Shown: positions 53,021 to 62,112 of the stretch, one piece after another
Layout of the letters: each line of letters starts with the position of its first letter
Numbering within the stretch: the first letter of the stretch is position 1
Assembly: GCF_034627025.1 (NCBI RefSeq)
Contig: NZ_CP141049.1
Location: 558,001 to 622,000, forward strand
Reading direction: 5' to 3'
Origin: Microvirga lotononidis
GTDB taxonomy: Bacteria; Pseudomonadota; Alphaproteobacteria; Rhizobiales; Beijerinckiaceae
DNA length: 64,000 nucleotides
Made by a program: the position numbers and the translations under genes
The notes under the pieces: model-generated
The model's database searches: none
Told to the model about the DNA's origin: nothing
The model's input: the letters and a program-made list of their open reading frames with translations, nothing else

Positions 53021-53782
53021 ATGATGCAGCCCGCACTCCGTATCAATGGCGTGAGCCACACCTTTGGCACACGGACCGCGCTCGATCGCGTGAGCCTGAC
53101 GGTACCTGCCGGCTCGTTCACCGCCCTGCTGGGCTTGAACGGCGCCGGCAAGACGACCCTTTTCTCGCTCGTGACACGCCTCTACGACAGCACGTCCGGT
53201 CAGATCGAGGTTTTCGGCTTCGACGTCCGGCGGGAGGCACCCGCAGCCCTGTCCCGGCTCGGGATCGTGTTTCAAGCGCGTACCCTCGACCTCGACCTGA
53301 CCGTCCGACAGAGCTTGCTCTACCACGCCGCGTTGCACGGCATTGGTCGGAGACAAGCAGGCGTGCGGGCTGCCGAAGTCCTGGAGAAGTTCACGCTTGT
53401 CGACCGCATCGACGACAAGGTCCGCAACCTCTCCGGCGGGCAGATGCGTCGGCTTGAGATCGCCCGCGCGCTGATCCACAATCCGGCGCTCCTCCTTCTC
53501 GACGAGCCGACGGTTGGCCTTGACGTCGAAGCGCGCCAGGATCTCATCGGGGAGGTGCGACGCCTCGTGGCCGAAGGACGGGGCATACTCTGGGCGACAC
53601 ATTTGCTGGACGAGATCCAGATGTCCGACCGCCTCGTCGTGCTCCACAAGGGGCGCGTCCTCTCAGAAGGATCCGTGCAGGAGGTGCTGGCCCAGGCAGG
53701 CAGCCCCGATCTGCAAGTGGCCTTCATCAGCCTCGTTAACGCCTCCGGAACGAAAGCTGCCGGGCAGGAGGCCGCCGAATGA
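53021..53782 (+). CDS. ABC ATPase of the PQQ-dependent alcohol dehydrogenase system (LutE-like)
   Basis: 253 residues from the ATG at 53021; 53024 and 52991 are also in frame. Walker A GLNGAGKTT, signature LSGGQMRRLEIARA, Walker B LLLLDEPTVGLD, switch His in ATHLLDE. It belongs to the ABC-2 exporter-type ATPases associated with PQQ-dependent alcohol dehydrogenases. In Methylobacterium a related pair (LutE/LutF) takes part in lanthanide utilisation. The stop overlaps the permease start (ATGA). Confidence 0.9.
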   Translation: MMQPALRINGVSHTFGTRTALDRVSLTVPAGSFTALLGLNGAGKTTLFSLVTRLYDSTSGQIEVFGFDVRREAPAALSRLGIVFQARTLDLDLTVRQSLLYHAALHGIGRRQAGVRAAEVLEKFTLVDRIDDKVRNLSGGQMRRLEIARALIHNPALLLLDEPTVGLDVEARQDLIGEVRRLVAEGRGILWATHLLDEIQMSDRLVVLHKGRVLSEGSVQEVLAQAGSPDLQVAFISLVNASGTKAAGQEAAE

Positions 53783-54621
53783 CTGGCCGGGAAAGGACAA
53801 GCGCACTTTCACCGAGCGGCTACGCAACCTGCTTCGCCGGGATTGTGTGGCGGGAGGCCCTGAGGTTCTTCAGCCAGAGAGGGCGCTTCCTCTCGGCGCT
53901 GGTCCGGCCTCTCGTCTGGCTGTTCATTTTCGCGGCCGGACTTCGGTCGGTGCTCGGCGTCTCGATCATCCCGCCTTACGAGACATACGTGCTGTATGAG
54001 GTCTACGTAACGCCCGGCCTCGTCGCGATGATCCAGCTCTTCAACGGGCTGCAATCCTCGCTTTCGATGGTCTATGACCGCGAGGTCGGCGCCATGCGGA
54101 TCCTACTGGTCAGCCCCTATCCGCGCTGGTTCCTACTCCTCTCGAAGCTCGCTGCCGGCGTCTTCACCTCCATTCTGCAAGTCTATGCCTTCCTCTTCGT
54201 CGCGTATCTGTGGGAGGTCGAGGCTCCCGTCATGGGATATTTTACGCTCTTGCCGACCCTGGTGGTGACTGGCCTGATGCTGGGAGCCATGGGGCTCCTT
54301 CTCTCCTCCCTTTTCCGGCAGCTCGAGAACTTCGCCAGCGTCATGAACTTCGTGATATTCCCAATGTTCTTCGCCTCCTCGGCGCTCTACCCGCTTTGGC
54401 GCATCCAGGAGTCGAGCCCGCTCCTCTACGAGCTGTGCCGGCTCAACCCATTCACTTATGCGGTTGAGGCGATCCGCTTCGCGCTTTACGGGCAATTCGA
54501 CATGACCTCATTGGCGATCGTCACGGGTGTCGCCGTTGCCTTCCTCATCATGTCGCTGTTTGCGTATAATCCTTCCAAAGGCCTCATAGCCCGGCGCGGG
54601 GCGCCGGCCATGGCCGACTAG
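53779..54621 (+). CDS. ABC-2-type permease of the PQQ alcohol dehydrogenase system (LutF-like)
   Basis: 280 residues with six likely membrane helices, for example LVWLFIFAAGLRSVLG and LPTLVVTGLMLGAMGLLLSSLF. An ABC-2 motif region (LEVEAPVMGYF-type loop) and a LNPFTYAVEAIRFALYGQF segment near the end are typical of the family. Pairs with the ATPase just upstream. The transported substrate and direction are unproven. Confidence 0.9.
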   Translation: MTGRERTSALSPSGYATCFAGIVWREALRFFSQRGRFLSALVRPLVWLFIFAAGLRSVLGVSIIPPYETYVLYEVYVTPGLVAMIQLFNGLQSSLSMVYDREVGAMRILLVSPYPRWFLLLSKLAAGVFTSILQVYAFLFVAYLWEVEAPVMGYFTLLPTLVVTGLMLGAMGLLLSSLFRQLENFASVMNFVIFPMFFASSALYPLWRIQESSPLLYELCRLNPFTYAVEAIRFALYGQFDMTSLAIVTGVAVAFLIMSLFAYNPSKGLIARRGAPAMAD

Positions 54622-54636
54622 GTGCTGGAGGAGCCC

Positions 54637-55236
54637 ATGCCCTTTCGCTGGAGTGGCGGAGCTGGTCTCGTCATCGTCGGCATGCTATCCGTGGAAACGG
54701 CGGTGGCAGCCGAAGCCGACTGGCCGTGTGTGCAGCGTCGTGTCGTGGACCTGAGTGTCGCCCAGGTGTGGGCCGGTCCGGAGGTCGATCCACAGTCGAG
54801 CCATTGGCGTGACGATCAGGACGTCGCTTCCCTGGCCCGGTCCCTTGCGTCACGTCGGACGAGACTCGACCAGGCGAGCGCTATGATCGAGCACTTCAGC
54901 AGTGCCGCTGGACCGGCGAAGGATGCAAGGCTCACGTTGCTCTTCGCCGGGGTCTTCGAACTCATCAACACCGAGAGGAGGCGCATCATCAACGGCATCG
55001 AGCGGTATGCCCGCAAGCAGAAGTCGCTGGCCGACCAGATCAGCGAGACAAGCCGCATCCTCAGTCAGGACAGCAGTCCCCCCACGGAGCGAACGGCCCT
55101 CGAGCAGAAGCTCCAATGGGACACGAGGATCTACGATGACCGCAACCAGGCCCTGACCTATGTCTGCGACAGCCCAGTCATTCTGGAACAGCGGGTCTAT
55201 TCCCTTTCGCAGGAAATCTCAAGCCATCTCAACTGA
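54637..55236 (+). CDS. Exported protein downstream of the LutEF-like genes
   Basis: 199 residues. GGAGG lies just before the ATG at 54637, in preference to the GTG at 54622. Signal peptide (GAGLVIVGMLSVETAVAAEA), then a helical periplasmic protein: DWPCVQRRVVDLSVAQVWAG, then long helices (LARSLASRRTRLDQASAMIEHF, LINTERRRIINGIERYARKQ). Two cysteines (WPCVQ, YVCDS) may pair. Third gene of the operon. It could be the counterpart of an exported Lut protein; function unknown. Confidence 0.75.
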   Translation: MPFRWSGGAGLVIVGMLSVETAVAAEADWPCVQRRVVDLSVAQVWAGPEVDPQSSHWRDDQDVASLARSLASRRTRLDQASAMIEHFSSAAGPAKDARLTLLFAGVFELINTERRRIINGIERYARKQKSLADQISETSRILSQDSSPPTERTALEQKLQWDTRIYDDRNQALTYVCDSPVILEQRVYSLSQEISSHLN

Positions 55237-55244
55237 CCATGGGC

Positions 55245-55298
55245 GTGAGCATCGGACCCGAAAGTGGACCCGCTTTTAGGATCGATTCCGATGCTCCC
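55245..55298. repeat. Rhizobiales-type intergenic palindrome
   Basis: GAGCATCGGA (55247-55256) is mirrored by TCCGATGCTC (55287-55296), with an inner AAAGTGGACCCGCTTTT element. This layout recalls the short mosaic palindromes scattered between genes in Rhizobiales. It lies between two convergent gene ends and may also act as a terminator. Confidence 0.55.
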
Positions 55299-55377
55299 CG
55301 CTTGGACGAGCCCACCGTTCGATGCGGAAAACCGAACCGACTTTTCGCTGACGCGGCCCTCCGGCCCGCACGATGCG

Positions 55378-56232
55378 CTAGGGACTGGCGATAGGTTTGT
55401 CCTGCTCATCGAGCAAAGGCACTCCGTATTGCAGGAGAATGGACTGGATCTCCGCCCGATGGGCGTCGAGAAAATCGTTGAGGCGATGCTTCCATTCGGT
55501 CTCACCGTGCCGCAGGCCGAGCGTGATTCTGTATGTCATCGGAACTGACTTGGCCTCGTTCAGGAGAGGGGCGACTGCGAGGGGCATGCCGGACTTCCTG
55601 ACATAGTACCCCGCGATCGGCCCCCATAGGATTCCTGCGTCGATCTCGCCTGCCTTGATGTCACGGAGCATTTCCTCGGCCGGTGACTCGTAGCGACGGT
55701 CTACCATCAGGGCGTAGGGGCGCGCATGCGCCATCAGCCCGTTCGTCGCCATGATCGTGGCCGGAGGAGCTCCCGCGACGATGCCGAGGCGCTTGTCCTT
55801 GAGGCGGTCATCGTTCAGCGACGCGACGCCGTCCAAGCTTCCGCCCTTCGGATAGATCAATGACCAGGCGGACTTGTAGTACGGATTGGTGTTCTGGATG
55901 ACCTCGCCCGCAGCCACGTAGCCCATCACGAGATCGCAGCGCTTGGCGCCCAGGGTGTTACGCACGAAGCCCGTCACCTGCGGAAACCATGTGTATTCGA
56001 GCGGAAGCCTGAGGTCGGCGGCGAGAAGCTCGGCAATCTTGTTTTCGAACCCCTCGCCGGCCTCGTTCGAGAAGGGCATGTTGGCCGGATCCGCGCAAAC
56101 GCGCAAAGCCGTCCTCGACACGAGATCCGCCGGCTGTGCGGCAGCCGGGCTCAACGTTGTGAGGAAAGCAGCCAGCGAGATGCCGGCTGCCGCGATCAGA
56201 TCAGCCGCCGCGTCCGAGACATGAATCTTCAT
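55378..56232 (-). CDS. xoxJ: Periplasmic partner protein XoxJ (MxaJ-like)
   Basis: 284 residues; ATG 56232 follows AGGCGA. Signal sequence (LIAAAGISLAAFLTTLSPAAA), then a type II solute-binding fold: LRVCADPANMPFSNEAGEGFENKIAELLAADLRLPLEYTWFPQ, the hallmark of the quinoprotein-dehydrogenase-associated family. XoxJ binds XoxF and is thought to aid its activation. The start overlaps the end of xoxG by 32 bases, giving the usual xoxFGJ order. Confidence 0.92.
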   Translation of the reverse strand: MKIHVSDAAADLIAAAGISLAAFLTTLSPAAAQPADLVSRTALRVCADPANMPFSNEAGEGFENKIAELLAADLRLPLEYTWFPQVTGFVRNTLGAKRCDLVMGYVAAGEVIQNTNPYYKSAWSLIYPKGGSLDGVASLNDDRLKDKRLGIVAGAPPATIMATNGLMAHARPYALMVDRRYESPAEEMLRDIKAGEIDAGILWGPIAGYYVRKSGMPLAVAPLLNEAKSVPMTYRITLGLRHGETEWKHRLNDFLDAHRAEIQSILLQYGVPLLDEQDKPIASP

Positions 56233-56728
56233 TTTGGGTCGCCTGTTTGGGTTTGTCTTCCCGCTTCGCCGGGCGTCCACGAGGGACGGCATCGTCCGCC
56301 CGCGCTTTCAGGTAGATGTAGAGGTCGTCGATGTAGCACATGACATTCACGTTCTGGGCGAATGACGGCATGACTTGGTTCTCTGCGACGCCGACCTTCT
56401 GGCGTCCATTGACCACTACGTCCATGAACTGCTCGTAGGTCATGGTCTTGAGCGAGTGCGCCAGTGCCGGCGCATAGCTGCTTCCTTGCCCATCCGGGCC
56501 ATGGCAGGTGTGGCAATCGGCATGATAGCGCCGGTAGCCGCTGTAGGTATACCAGTCCACGGTGCCGTCCGACCCCACATTATAGGTCGGCGTGCCTTCG
56601 GCGGTCATGTACTTGCCATCCTCACCCTTCTTTGCCGTCTCCTCGGAGTGAAGAGTGAGTGGTGAGAACATGGTCATCGTCGTCACGGCAAAAGCTGCAA
56701 CCCTGCCCCACCTACAGTTCTTTGCCAT
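56201..56728 (-). CDS. xoxG: Cytochrome c XoxG (electron acceptor of XoxF)
   Basis: 175 residues with a signal peptide. One haem site CHTCH at residues 72-76, and a likely axial Met in NQVMPSFAQN (about residue 119). DWYTYSGYRRYHADC and the C-terminal YIDDLYIYLKARADDAVPRGRP match XoxG/MxaG cytochromes. It accepts electrons from PQQ in XoxF and passes them to the terminal oxidase chain. A hairpin separates it from xoxF. Confidence 0.93.
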   Translation of the reverse strand: MAKNCRWGRVAAFAVTTMTMFSPLTLHSEETAKKGEDGKYMTAEGTPTYNVGSDGTVDWYTYSGYRRYHADCHTCHGPDGQGSSYAPALAHSLKTMTYEQFMDVVVNGRQKVGVAENQVMPSFAQNVNVMCYIDDLYIYLKARADDAVPRGRPAKREDKPKQATQNEDSCLGRGG

Positions 56729-56786
56729 CTTTCAATCCCTCTCACGTCAGCCTTCGGGTTCGTCCAGCGGCGTTTTGAGCTGAGAA

Positions 56787-56815
56787 CGCCTAGCATCGAC
56801 CCGCGATGCTAGGCG
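56787..56815 (-). terminator. Hairpin between xoxF and xoxG
   Basis: CGCCTAGCATCG (56787-56798) pairs perfectly with CGATGCTAGGCG (56804-56815), with a 5-nt loop. It lies 28 bases beyond the xoxF stop and 59 bases before xoxG. It could reduce read-through so that XoxF is made in excess of XoxG and XoxJ. Confidence 0.65.
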
Positions 56816-56842
56816 CCTCATTCTCAGCCGAGCTCTCTGGCT

Positions 56843-58717
56843 TCATTGCGCCGGCAATGCGAACACCGTGAGCGTGCCGCCGAGCGTGGTGTAGTTGGAA
56901 AGCGCCGCATAGCCACCGACCGCGCCGAGGCCGGCCGTTTCGATGGCCCGGTTGCCCTTCTCCTCGCGGCCGGGATTGACGGCGGTCTGCCAAGCTCCGG
57001 CCCCCTGCTCGCCCATCAGGCCAGCGGCGAGACCGATGCCGGCCCATCCACCGACGCCGGAGAGGACGGCAACATACTGCCTTCCGTTGTGCTCATAGGT
57101 CGTCACGTTGCCGATGATGCCGGACGGGGTCTTGAACTTGTAGAGTTCCTTGCCCGTCTGGGCATCGACGGCCTTCAGGTAGCCTTCGAGCGTACCGTAG
57201 AAGACCACATCCCCTGATGTCGCCAGGGCACCTGACCAGACCGAGAACGGCTCCTTGTTCGACCAAGCGATCTTTCCCGTCCTGGCATCCCACGCGATGA
57301 AGTTCCCCATGTTAGTCTCGCCCTGAGGCGGGAACATGGACAGGATCGCGCCAACATAGGGCTGACCTGCCGTGTAGTTCACCCGGAACGGCTCGTAGTC
57401 CATGCAGACGTGATTGGTTGGGACGTAGAAAAGACCCGTCCGCGGCGAGAACGCCGCCGGCTGCTGGTCCTTCGAGCCGAGCGCGGCAGGACAGACGTGC
57501 TTCGTATTGACGTCCTCTCCCTGCTGTTGGGTCGAGTACTGTGACACCACCAGCGGGCGCCCATAGTTCGGACTGTTCTTGTCCATCTCGACCTTGGAGA
57601 CCCAGTTGACGGCCGGATCGTACTTCTCCGCGACAAGGAGCTCCCCATTGGTGCGGTCCAGGGTGTAGGCGAGCCCGTTCCGGTCGAAGTGAACCAGGAG
57701 CTTGCGCGGACGTCCGCCGACCTCCTGGTCGACCAGGATCATCTCGTTCACGCCGTCGTAGTCCCACTCGTCATGGGGCGTCATCTGGTAGAACCAGCGG
57801 GCCATGCCGGTATCCGCATCGCGGGCCATGATGGTCATCGACCACTTGTTGTCGCCTGGGCGCTGCTTCGGATTCCAGGTGGAGGGGTTGGCGGTCCCGT
57901 AGTACACGAGGTTCGTCTCGGGATCATAGGAGTACCATCCCCAGGTCGTCGATCCGCCGACCTTCCACTGCTCTCCCTGCCAGGTCTTGAGGCTGGAATC
58001 CTTGCCGATCGGCTTCCCAAGATGGGTCGTCTTGTCCGGATCGACCAGCATCTCGTTGTCTGGTCCGGTGGAATAGGCGCGCCAGACCTGCTTGCCTGTC
58101 TTCATGTCATAGGCCGTCACGTGACCGCGCACACCAAATTCACCACCCGAGATGCCGACAAGCACCTTGTCCTTCACGGGCATGACGGTCGCCGTGTTGG
58201 TTTCCCCCTTCTTTGGGTCGCCGTTCTTGACGGACCAGGCCACCTCACCGGTCTTCGCATCCAGCGCGACAAGTGTCGTGTCTGCCTGATGCAGGAAGAT
58301 CTTTCCGTCCGCGTAGGCGAGGCCGCGATAGACCGTATCGCAGCACATGACCGGAATAACGGTGGGATCCTGCTTCGGCTCGTACTTCCAGAGGATCTTG
58401 CCGTCATTGTTCAGGTCGAGAGCAAAGACGTTGTTCGGGAACGGGGTGTGGACATACATCACGTCCCCGATCACGAGCGGCCCGCCCTCATGCCCACGGA
58501 GGACCCCGGTCGAGAAGGTCCAGACAGGCTGGAGCTTACTGGCATTATCCTTCGTGATCTGATTGAGCTTGGAAAAGCGGGTGTTCGCGTAGTCACCCGT
58601 TTGGATGGCCCACTGCTTCGAATCCTGGGTCATCTTGATCAGGTCTTCGTTGGCGATTGCCGGCGCAAAGGCCGACGCCGTGCCGAGCAGCACGGTCGCA
58701 AGCACAACTCGTCGCAT
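56843..58717 (-). CDS. xoxF: Lanthanide-dependent methanol dehydrogenase XoxF
   Basis: 624 residues from the ATG at 58717, set by GGGAGGAAAC. Signal peptide ([19 protein letters not shown]), then an eight-bladed PQQ propeller with WD-like repeats ([33 protein letters not shown]). The adjacent cysteine pair C125-C126 (VMCCDTV) forms the ring disulfide near [14 protein letters not shown] has the catalytic Asp plus the extra Asp two residues later (D319, D321), the signature of lanthanide-binding XoxF rather than calcium-binding MxaF. It oxidises methanol to formaldehyde in the periplasm. No mxaF is in the window. Confidence 0.97.
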   Translation of the reverse strand: MRRVVLATVLLGTASAFAPAIANEDLIKMTQDSKQWAIQTGDYANTRFSKLNQITKDNASKLQPVWTFSTGVLRGHEGGPLVIGDVMYVHTPFPNNVFALDLNNDGKILWKYEPKQDPTVIPVMCCDTVYRGLAYADGKIFLHQADTTLVALDAKTGEVAWSVKNGDPKKGETNTATVMPVKDKVLVGISGGEFGVRGHVTAYDMKTGKQVWRAYSTGPDNEMLVDPDKTTHLGKPIGKDSSLKTWQGEQWKVGGSTTWGWYSYDPETNLVYYGTANPSTWNPKQRPGDNKWSMTIMARDADTGMARWFYQMTPHDEWDYDGVNEMILVDQEVGGRPRKLLVHFDRNGLAYTLDRTNGELLVAEKYDPAVNWVSKVEMDKNSPNYGRPLVVSQYSTQQQGEDVNTKHVCPAALGSKDQQPAAFSPRTGLFYVPTNHVCMDYEPFRVNYTAGQPYVGAILSMFPPQGETNMGNFIAWDARTGKIAWSNKEPFSVWSGALATSGDVVFYGTLEGYLKAVDAQTGKELYKFKTPSGIIGNVTTYEHNGRQYVAVLSGVGGWAGIGLAAGLMGEQGAGAWQTAVNPGREEKGNRAIETAGLGAVGGYAALSNYTTLGGTLTVFALPAQ

Positions 58718-59031
58718 TTGTTTCCTCCCAATGCACGCATTATGCCAAGACGCGGCCGACATCATGCCGACCGCTCACGCGGCGCACTCATGGGATCATT
58801 CGGCTTCGGTGACGCGTAGCTGCCACATACGGCGTCGGACCAGGTTTAGCGTGAGCTTCGCCTGGCTGGCGTCGGACGGCGCAGCGAACGCCAGCCCGGT
58901 TTGACCGAAGATTAACCTAATGTAGAATAATTCTCAGGGTTAAGCAATTTCCTGCTTTCGGTCATCATATCGCTTGCATGCAAGTTATATGCGCGACTTC
59001 AATTTGGAGAATTGCTCTTATTCGGCCTGGA
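58718..59031. promoter_or_regulatory. Upstream region of xoxF
   Basis: 314 bases, locally AT-rich (58910-58990), between the exported-protein gene and xoxF on the same strand. Large enough for a dedicated xoxF promoter. No operator was recognised. Confidence 0.42.
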
Positions 59032-59511
59032 TCACTTCGGCGCGAAGAGCCTGTCGGCCTCCTGCACCGCACTCATGCAATCGGTCTCCTTACCGTCACG
59101 GTCAAAGGTGCGGGCCCGGTCGAGTGCTGCCATCGCCTGGCGCACGTTATCCGATCCAGAAGCATTTCCTGCGCCCTGCGCCACCTGCGCACTCGTCGGT
59201 TGGCCCTGCGTCTGGGCGCGGGTATCCGCGGGGGACGTCGCGCGGCCCTGTGTGACGGCATTCATCGCGGGCGTTGCCTCGGTTTTGGGGAGCTCCCCCG
59301 CCTTCGGCACCTGGATGGTGCCGGTTGAATTCACCGCCCCTCCCTGCGTCGCCTGGGAGCCGCTTGGATTGATCGGACCGGAGCCAGCATCTCGGCTGGC
59401 CATCTGCTTTGAGACGCTGTCTATGCGTTCGGCACAGGGCCCAGCCCATGCAGCTCCGACGCTGGCTCCTAAGGCAATTACACCAACAACAATGAAAGTG
59501 TTCGCCATCAT
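59032..59511 (-). CDS. Exported low-complexity protein next to xoxF
   Basis: 159 residues; GGAGGAGC before ATG 59511. Signal peptide (MMANTFIVVGVIALGASVGAAWA), then CAERIDSVSKQMASRDAG, a Gln/Thr/Gly/Ala/Pro-rich middle without order, and a C-terminal helix ALDRARTFDRDGKETDCMSAVQEADRLF. The single Cys in each folded end could form a disulfide. There are no EF-hand loops, so it is not a lanmodulin. Its place between the PQQ-linked propeller gene and xoxF suggests a role with methanol oxidation. Confidence 0.68.
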   Translation of the reverse strand: MMANTFIVVGVIALGASVGAAWAGPCAERIDSVSKQMASRDAGSGPINPSGSQATQGGAVNSTGTIQVPKAGELPKTEATPAMNAVTQGRATSPADTRAQTQGQPTSAQVAQGAGNASGSDNVRQAMAALDRARTFDRDGKETDCMSAVQEADRLFAPK

Positions 59512-59595
59512 GTGCGCTCCTCCCTCAAAGGAATTGCACGACATGACAATGGACCTCTTGCCGAGGCGGTTCCATCAGCAAAGGGGGTATCCCTT

Positions 59596-60585
59596 TCACT
59601 TCGGTCCTACCGCTACGCCCCAAGGATAGCCGCCAACCTTGACGCTCTTCAGCACCTTCGCGGCGTCCACGTCGATGATCGAGATGTCGCTGGAGATCCC
59701 GTTCGTCGAGATCAGGAGCCGCTCATCTGGAGTCATCGCGAGCTGCCAGACACGCTGACCGACAAGCAGGTACTTCTCGACCTCCATGGTCTCCGCATTG
59801 ATCACCGCTACCCTGTTGGCGGGCCCCAACGCGACGAACGCCCGCCTGCCATCTCTGGTCAGCCGAACGCCGACCGGTTGGATTGCCTCCTTCGAAATAC
59901 CCGGGATCGAGAAGCCGATCTTCTTGATGACCTTGCGGCTAGCGGGATCGATCACGCTCACTGTCCCGCCGACTTCCGATGATACCCAAAGTCTGTTGCC
60001 GTCAGCGGAAAATTCGGCGACCCGCGGCCGGGCATCGACCAACACGTTGCCGACGATCTTGTGGCTCGCCGTATCGATGAAGTGAGCCATATTCGTGGTC
60101 TCGGACGTGTTCACGAGGACCGCCCCGTCCGGACTGATCCCCATCCCCTCCGGCTCCACGCCGACGGGGATCTCGGCAAGCACCTGGTTGGACGCCACGT
60201 CAACCACCGTGACCATGTTGTCGTCCTCGTTGGCGATGTAGAGCGGGTTACCCTTCGGGTGCAGGATGAAGAGCTCGGGGTCCGGGCCGGATCTGAGATT
60301 ACGCACCACCTTCCCGGTCGCCGTGTCCACCACGTCGATGCGGTTGTCGTCGCTCGCGCAGACGTAGAGCCATTTGCCGTCGGGGCTCAGGGTGACGCCT
60401 CGCGGACGGCGTCCGACCTTCCAGGTCGCGACCACAGCCAGCTTGTCCGAGTCGATCACCGAAACGGTGTTGTCCTTCTCGTTCGAGACATAGATCGTAT
60501 AGGCGCTCGCGTCGGCCGCGACACCCAGCCAGACAACCCCCATGACTGCAAGCACTGTCCTTTGGCCGACGAAATCCCACGACAT
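59596..60585 (-). CDS. PQQ-associated YVTN beta-propeller protein
   Basis: 329 residues with a signal peptide (VLAVMGVVWLGVAADASA) and seven YVTN-type repeats, such as YTIYVSNEKDNTVSVIDSDKL, LYIANEDDNMVTVVDVAS, and LISTNGISSDISIIDVDAA. It matches the propeller family found with PQQ-dependent alcohol dehydrogenase ABC systems, and resembles an exported lut-cluster protein in Methylobacterium. Periplasmic, binding partner unknown. It starts 19 bases after the binding-protein gene upstream, so both belong to one operon. Confidence 0.9.
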   Translation of the reverse strand: MSWDFVGQRTVLAVMGVVWLGVAADASAYTIYVSNEKDNTVSVIDSDKLAVVATWKVGRRPRGVTLSPDGKWLYVCASDDNRIDVVDTATGKVVRNLRSGPDPELFILHPKGNPLYIANEDDNMVTVVDVASNQVLAEIPVGVEPEGMGISPDGAVLVNTSETTNMAHFIDTASHKIVGNVLVDARPRVAEFSADGNRLWVSSEVGGTVSVIDPASRKVIKKIGFSIPGISKEAIQPVGVRLTRDGRRAFVALGPANRVAVINAETMEVEKYLLVGQRVWQLAMTPDERLLISTNGISSDISIIDVDAAKVLKSVKVGGYPWGVAVGPK

Positions 60586-60604
60586 GGCAATCCTCCCGGT
60601 TATG

Positions 60605-61834
60605 TCATTGAAGCTTGCAGGCGGTCTCTGGCTGATCGAAGCCCAGGGTGTCGAGCGGCGTACGCTGGTGAAGGAAGCCCTGCTCGGGAGCCACCGACAC
60701 GAGGAAGCGCGGCTGCACGAGGAGAAGAGGCTGGCGGAGTTGCTGGTCCCAAGGCCTGAAGCTCAGCGAGACACCCTTGTAGGCCGGGAGGCTGAAATCG
60801 GCTCCGCGGATGAACCCCCTCACGACGGTGGGATCGGTCGCCTTCGTCTGGGTCACGGCCTCGCCAACCGTCCTGACGGCCATCCAGACCTGGTAGTCGA
60901 GCGGCCGCATCAGGCGATCGGACGCGCGCCGGAAGCGGGTCTGAGCCTGCGCCGCCCCCCAGACCTCGAATGTCGGATGCCATGTGGTGGCGGTCAGTCC
61001 CTGGGTGCCCATGACGAGCTTCGGATCCCACGTCCGAAAGGCGAGATAGTCGCCGAAGTCCCCAGCCTCGTCGGCGACGATGGCGACGTCGTAATCGAGG
61101 TTCTGTGTGAAGGTCAGGGCCCCTGCCGTGGTCGGACTGTCGGCCTTCGCACGGGCCAGCGGACCGAACTCCCATGGCTTCTCCGCCGCGATCGCCAGCC
61201 CGAACTTGCGGGCGGATCGTTTCATGGCTTCGGCGTACATCTTGTCCCCGGGCTGGGGCCCGACGATCAGGAACAGCCGACGCCACCGTTTGAAGGCGAG
61301 GAACTGGCTAAGGGCGTCCGTCAACATGGCCCGGCTTGGTACCACGTGGAACACATTGGATCGGCAATCGGCACCCCGCAGCCGGTCGTCGGTGGCGCTG
61401 ACATTGAACAGTACCACGTTCTCGCCCTTGAGCGCGTCGGCAATCGCCAGGAGTTCGTCGGCCGGGAGATTGAGCACCAGGTATCCCACGCCACGCGTCA
61501 CGAGCACCCGCGCTGCGGCAACCGGGTCCTGTCCCTCCTCGAGCGTCTCCTCATCGAGAACGTAACGATGGCCCGTGAACTGCCCGGTCGTGTTGTTGTC
61601 GCGAACCGCCAGGCGTCCTCCTGCGAGACCCTCATCCTCGGGCGCAGGATCGAATTCGTACAAAGGAGGCGGAGGCAGCTGACGGGTGATCAGCCCGATA
61701 TGGATATCGGTGGGATCCGGCGTCTGCGCCCACGCGGGGAGGATGGGTGAGGTGATGGCGACGAAGACGCTAAGGATCCACGGGAAGAATGGCCAATGGA
61801 CCCACAAGCTTTGACTTGAGCGAAGCAGTACCAT
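60605..61834 (-). CDS. PQQ-associated ABC substrate-binding protein (LutA-like)
   Basis: 409 residues. N-terminal signal (LWVHWPFFPWILSVFVAITSPILPAWA), then a type I periplasmic-binding fold: IHIGLITRQLPPPPLYEFDPAPEDEGLAGGRLAVRDNNTTG, and LFLIVGPQPGDKMYAEAMKRSARKFGL. This family accompanies PQQ-dependent alcohol dehydrogenases; the Methylobacterium member LutA is implicated in lanthanide uptake. It is the first gene of the minus-strand operon leading to xoxF. The membrane components are encoded on the plus strand at 53021-54621. Confidence 0.87.
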   Translation of the reverse strand: MVLLRSSQSLWVHWPFFPWILSVFVAITSPILPAWAQTPDPTDIHIGLITRQLPPPPLYEFDPAPEDEGLAGGRLAVRDNNTTGQFTGHRYVLDEETLEEGQDPVAAARVLVTRGVGYLVLNLPADELLAIADALKGENVVLFNVSATDDRLRGADCRSNVFHVVPSRAMLTDALSQFLAFKRWRRLFLIVGPQPGDKMYAEAMKRSARKFGLAIAAEKPWEFGPLARAKADSPTTAGALTFTQNLDYDVAIVADEAGDFGDYLAFRTWDPKLVMGTQGLTATTWHPTFEVWGAAQAQTRFRRASDRLMRPLDYQVWMAVRTVGEAVTQTKATDPTVVRGFIRGADFSLPAYKGVSLSFRPWDQQLRQPLLLVQPRFLVSVAPEQGFLHQRTPLDTLGFDQPETACKLQ

Positions 61835-62112
61835 GGTATGGTGCCCTGTTCACACGAGGCCGAAGTGCATAGCCGTGAAAACGCAGTACCTGACGCACGA
61901 CCGCTTCGGCTGGTGAGAAAGATTATTGCACAATGGCTCCGCTGAACAAGGCGGGTCTGTCAGCCGGAGTGACGGGTTGTCACCCTTGGCAATTGCTGGG
62001 TAGCGTTCTGCGGCCTCGATCATGGCCTTCGGGAAACTCTCTTCCCACCTTTCCTGACCCACTCGATGTCCTTGGGGTAAATCGGATGGTCGAGGTTGAA
62101 ACGCGGATTTCA

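Noticed and set aside
59032..59511. Lanmodulin
   Set aside because: No EF-hand DxDxDG-type loops occur in the protein; it is mostly low-complexity linker.
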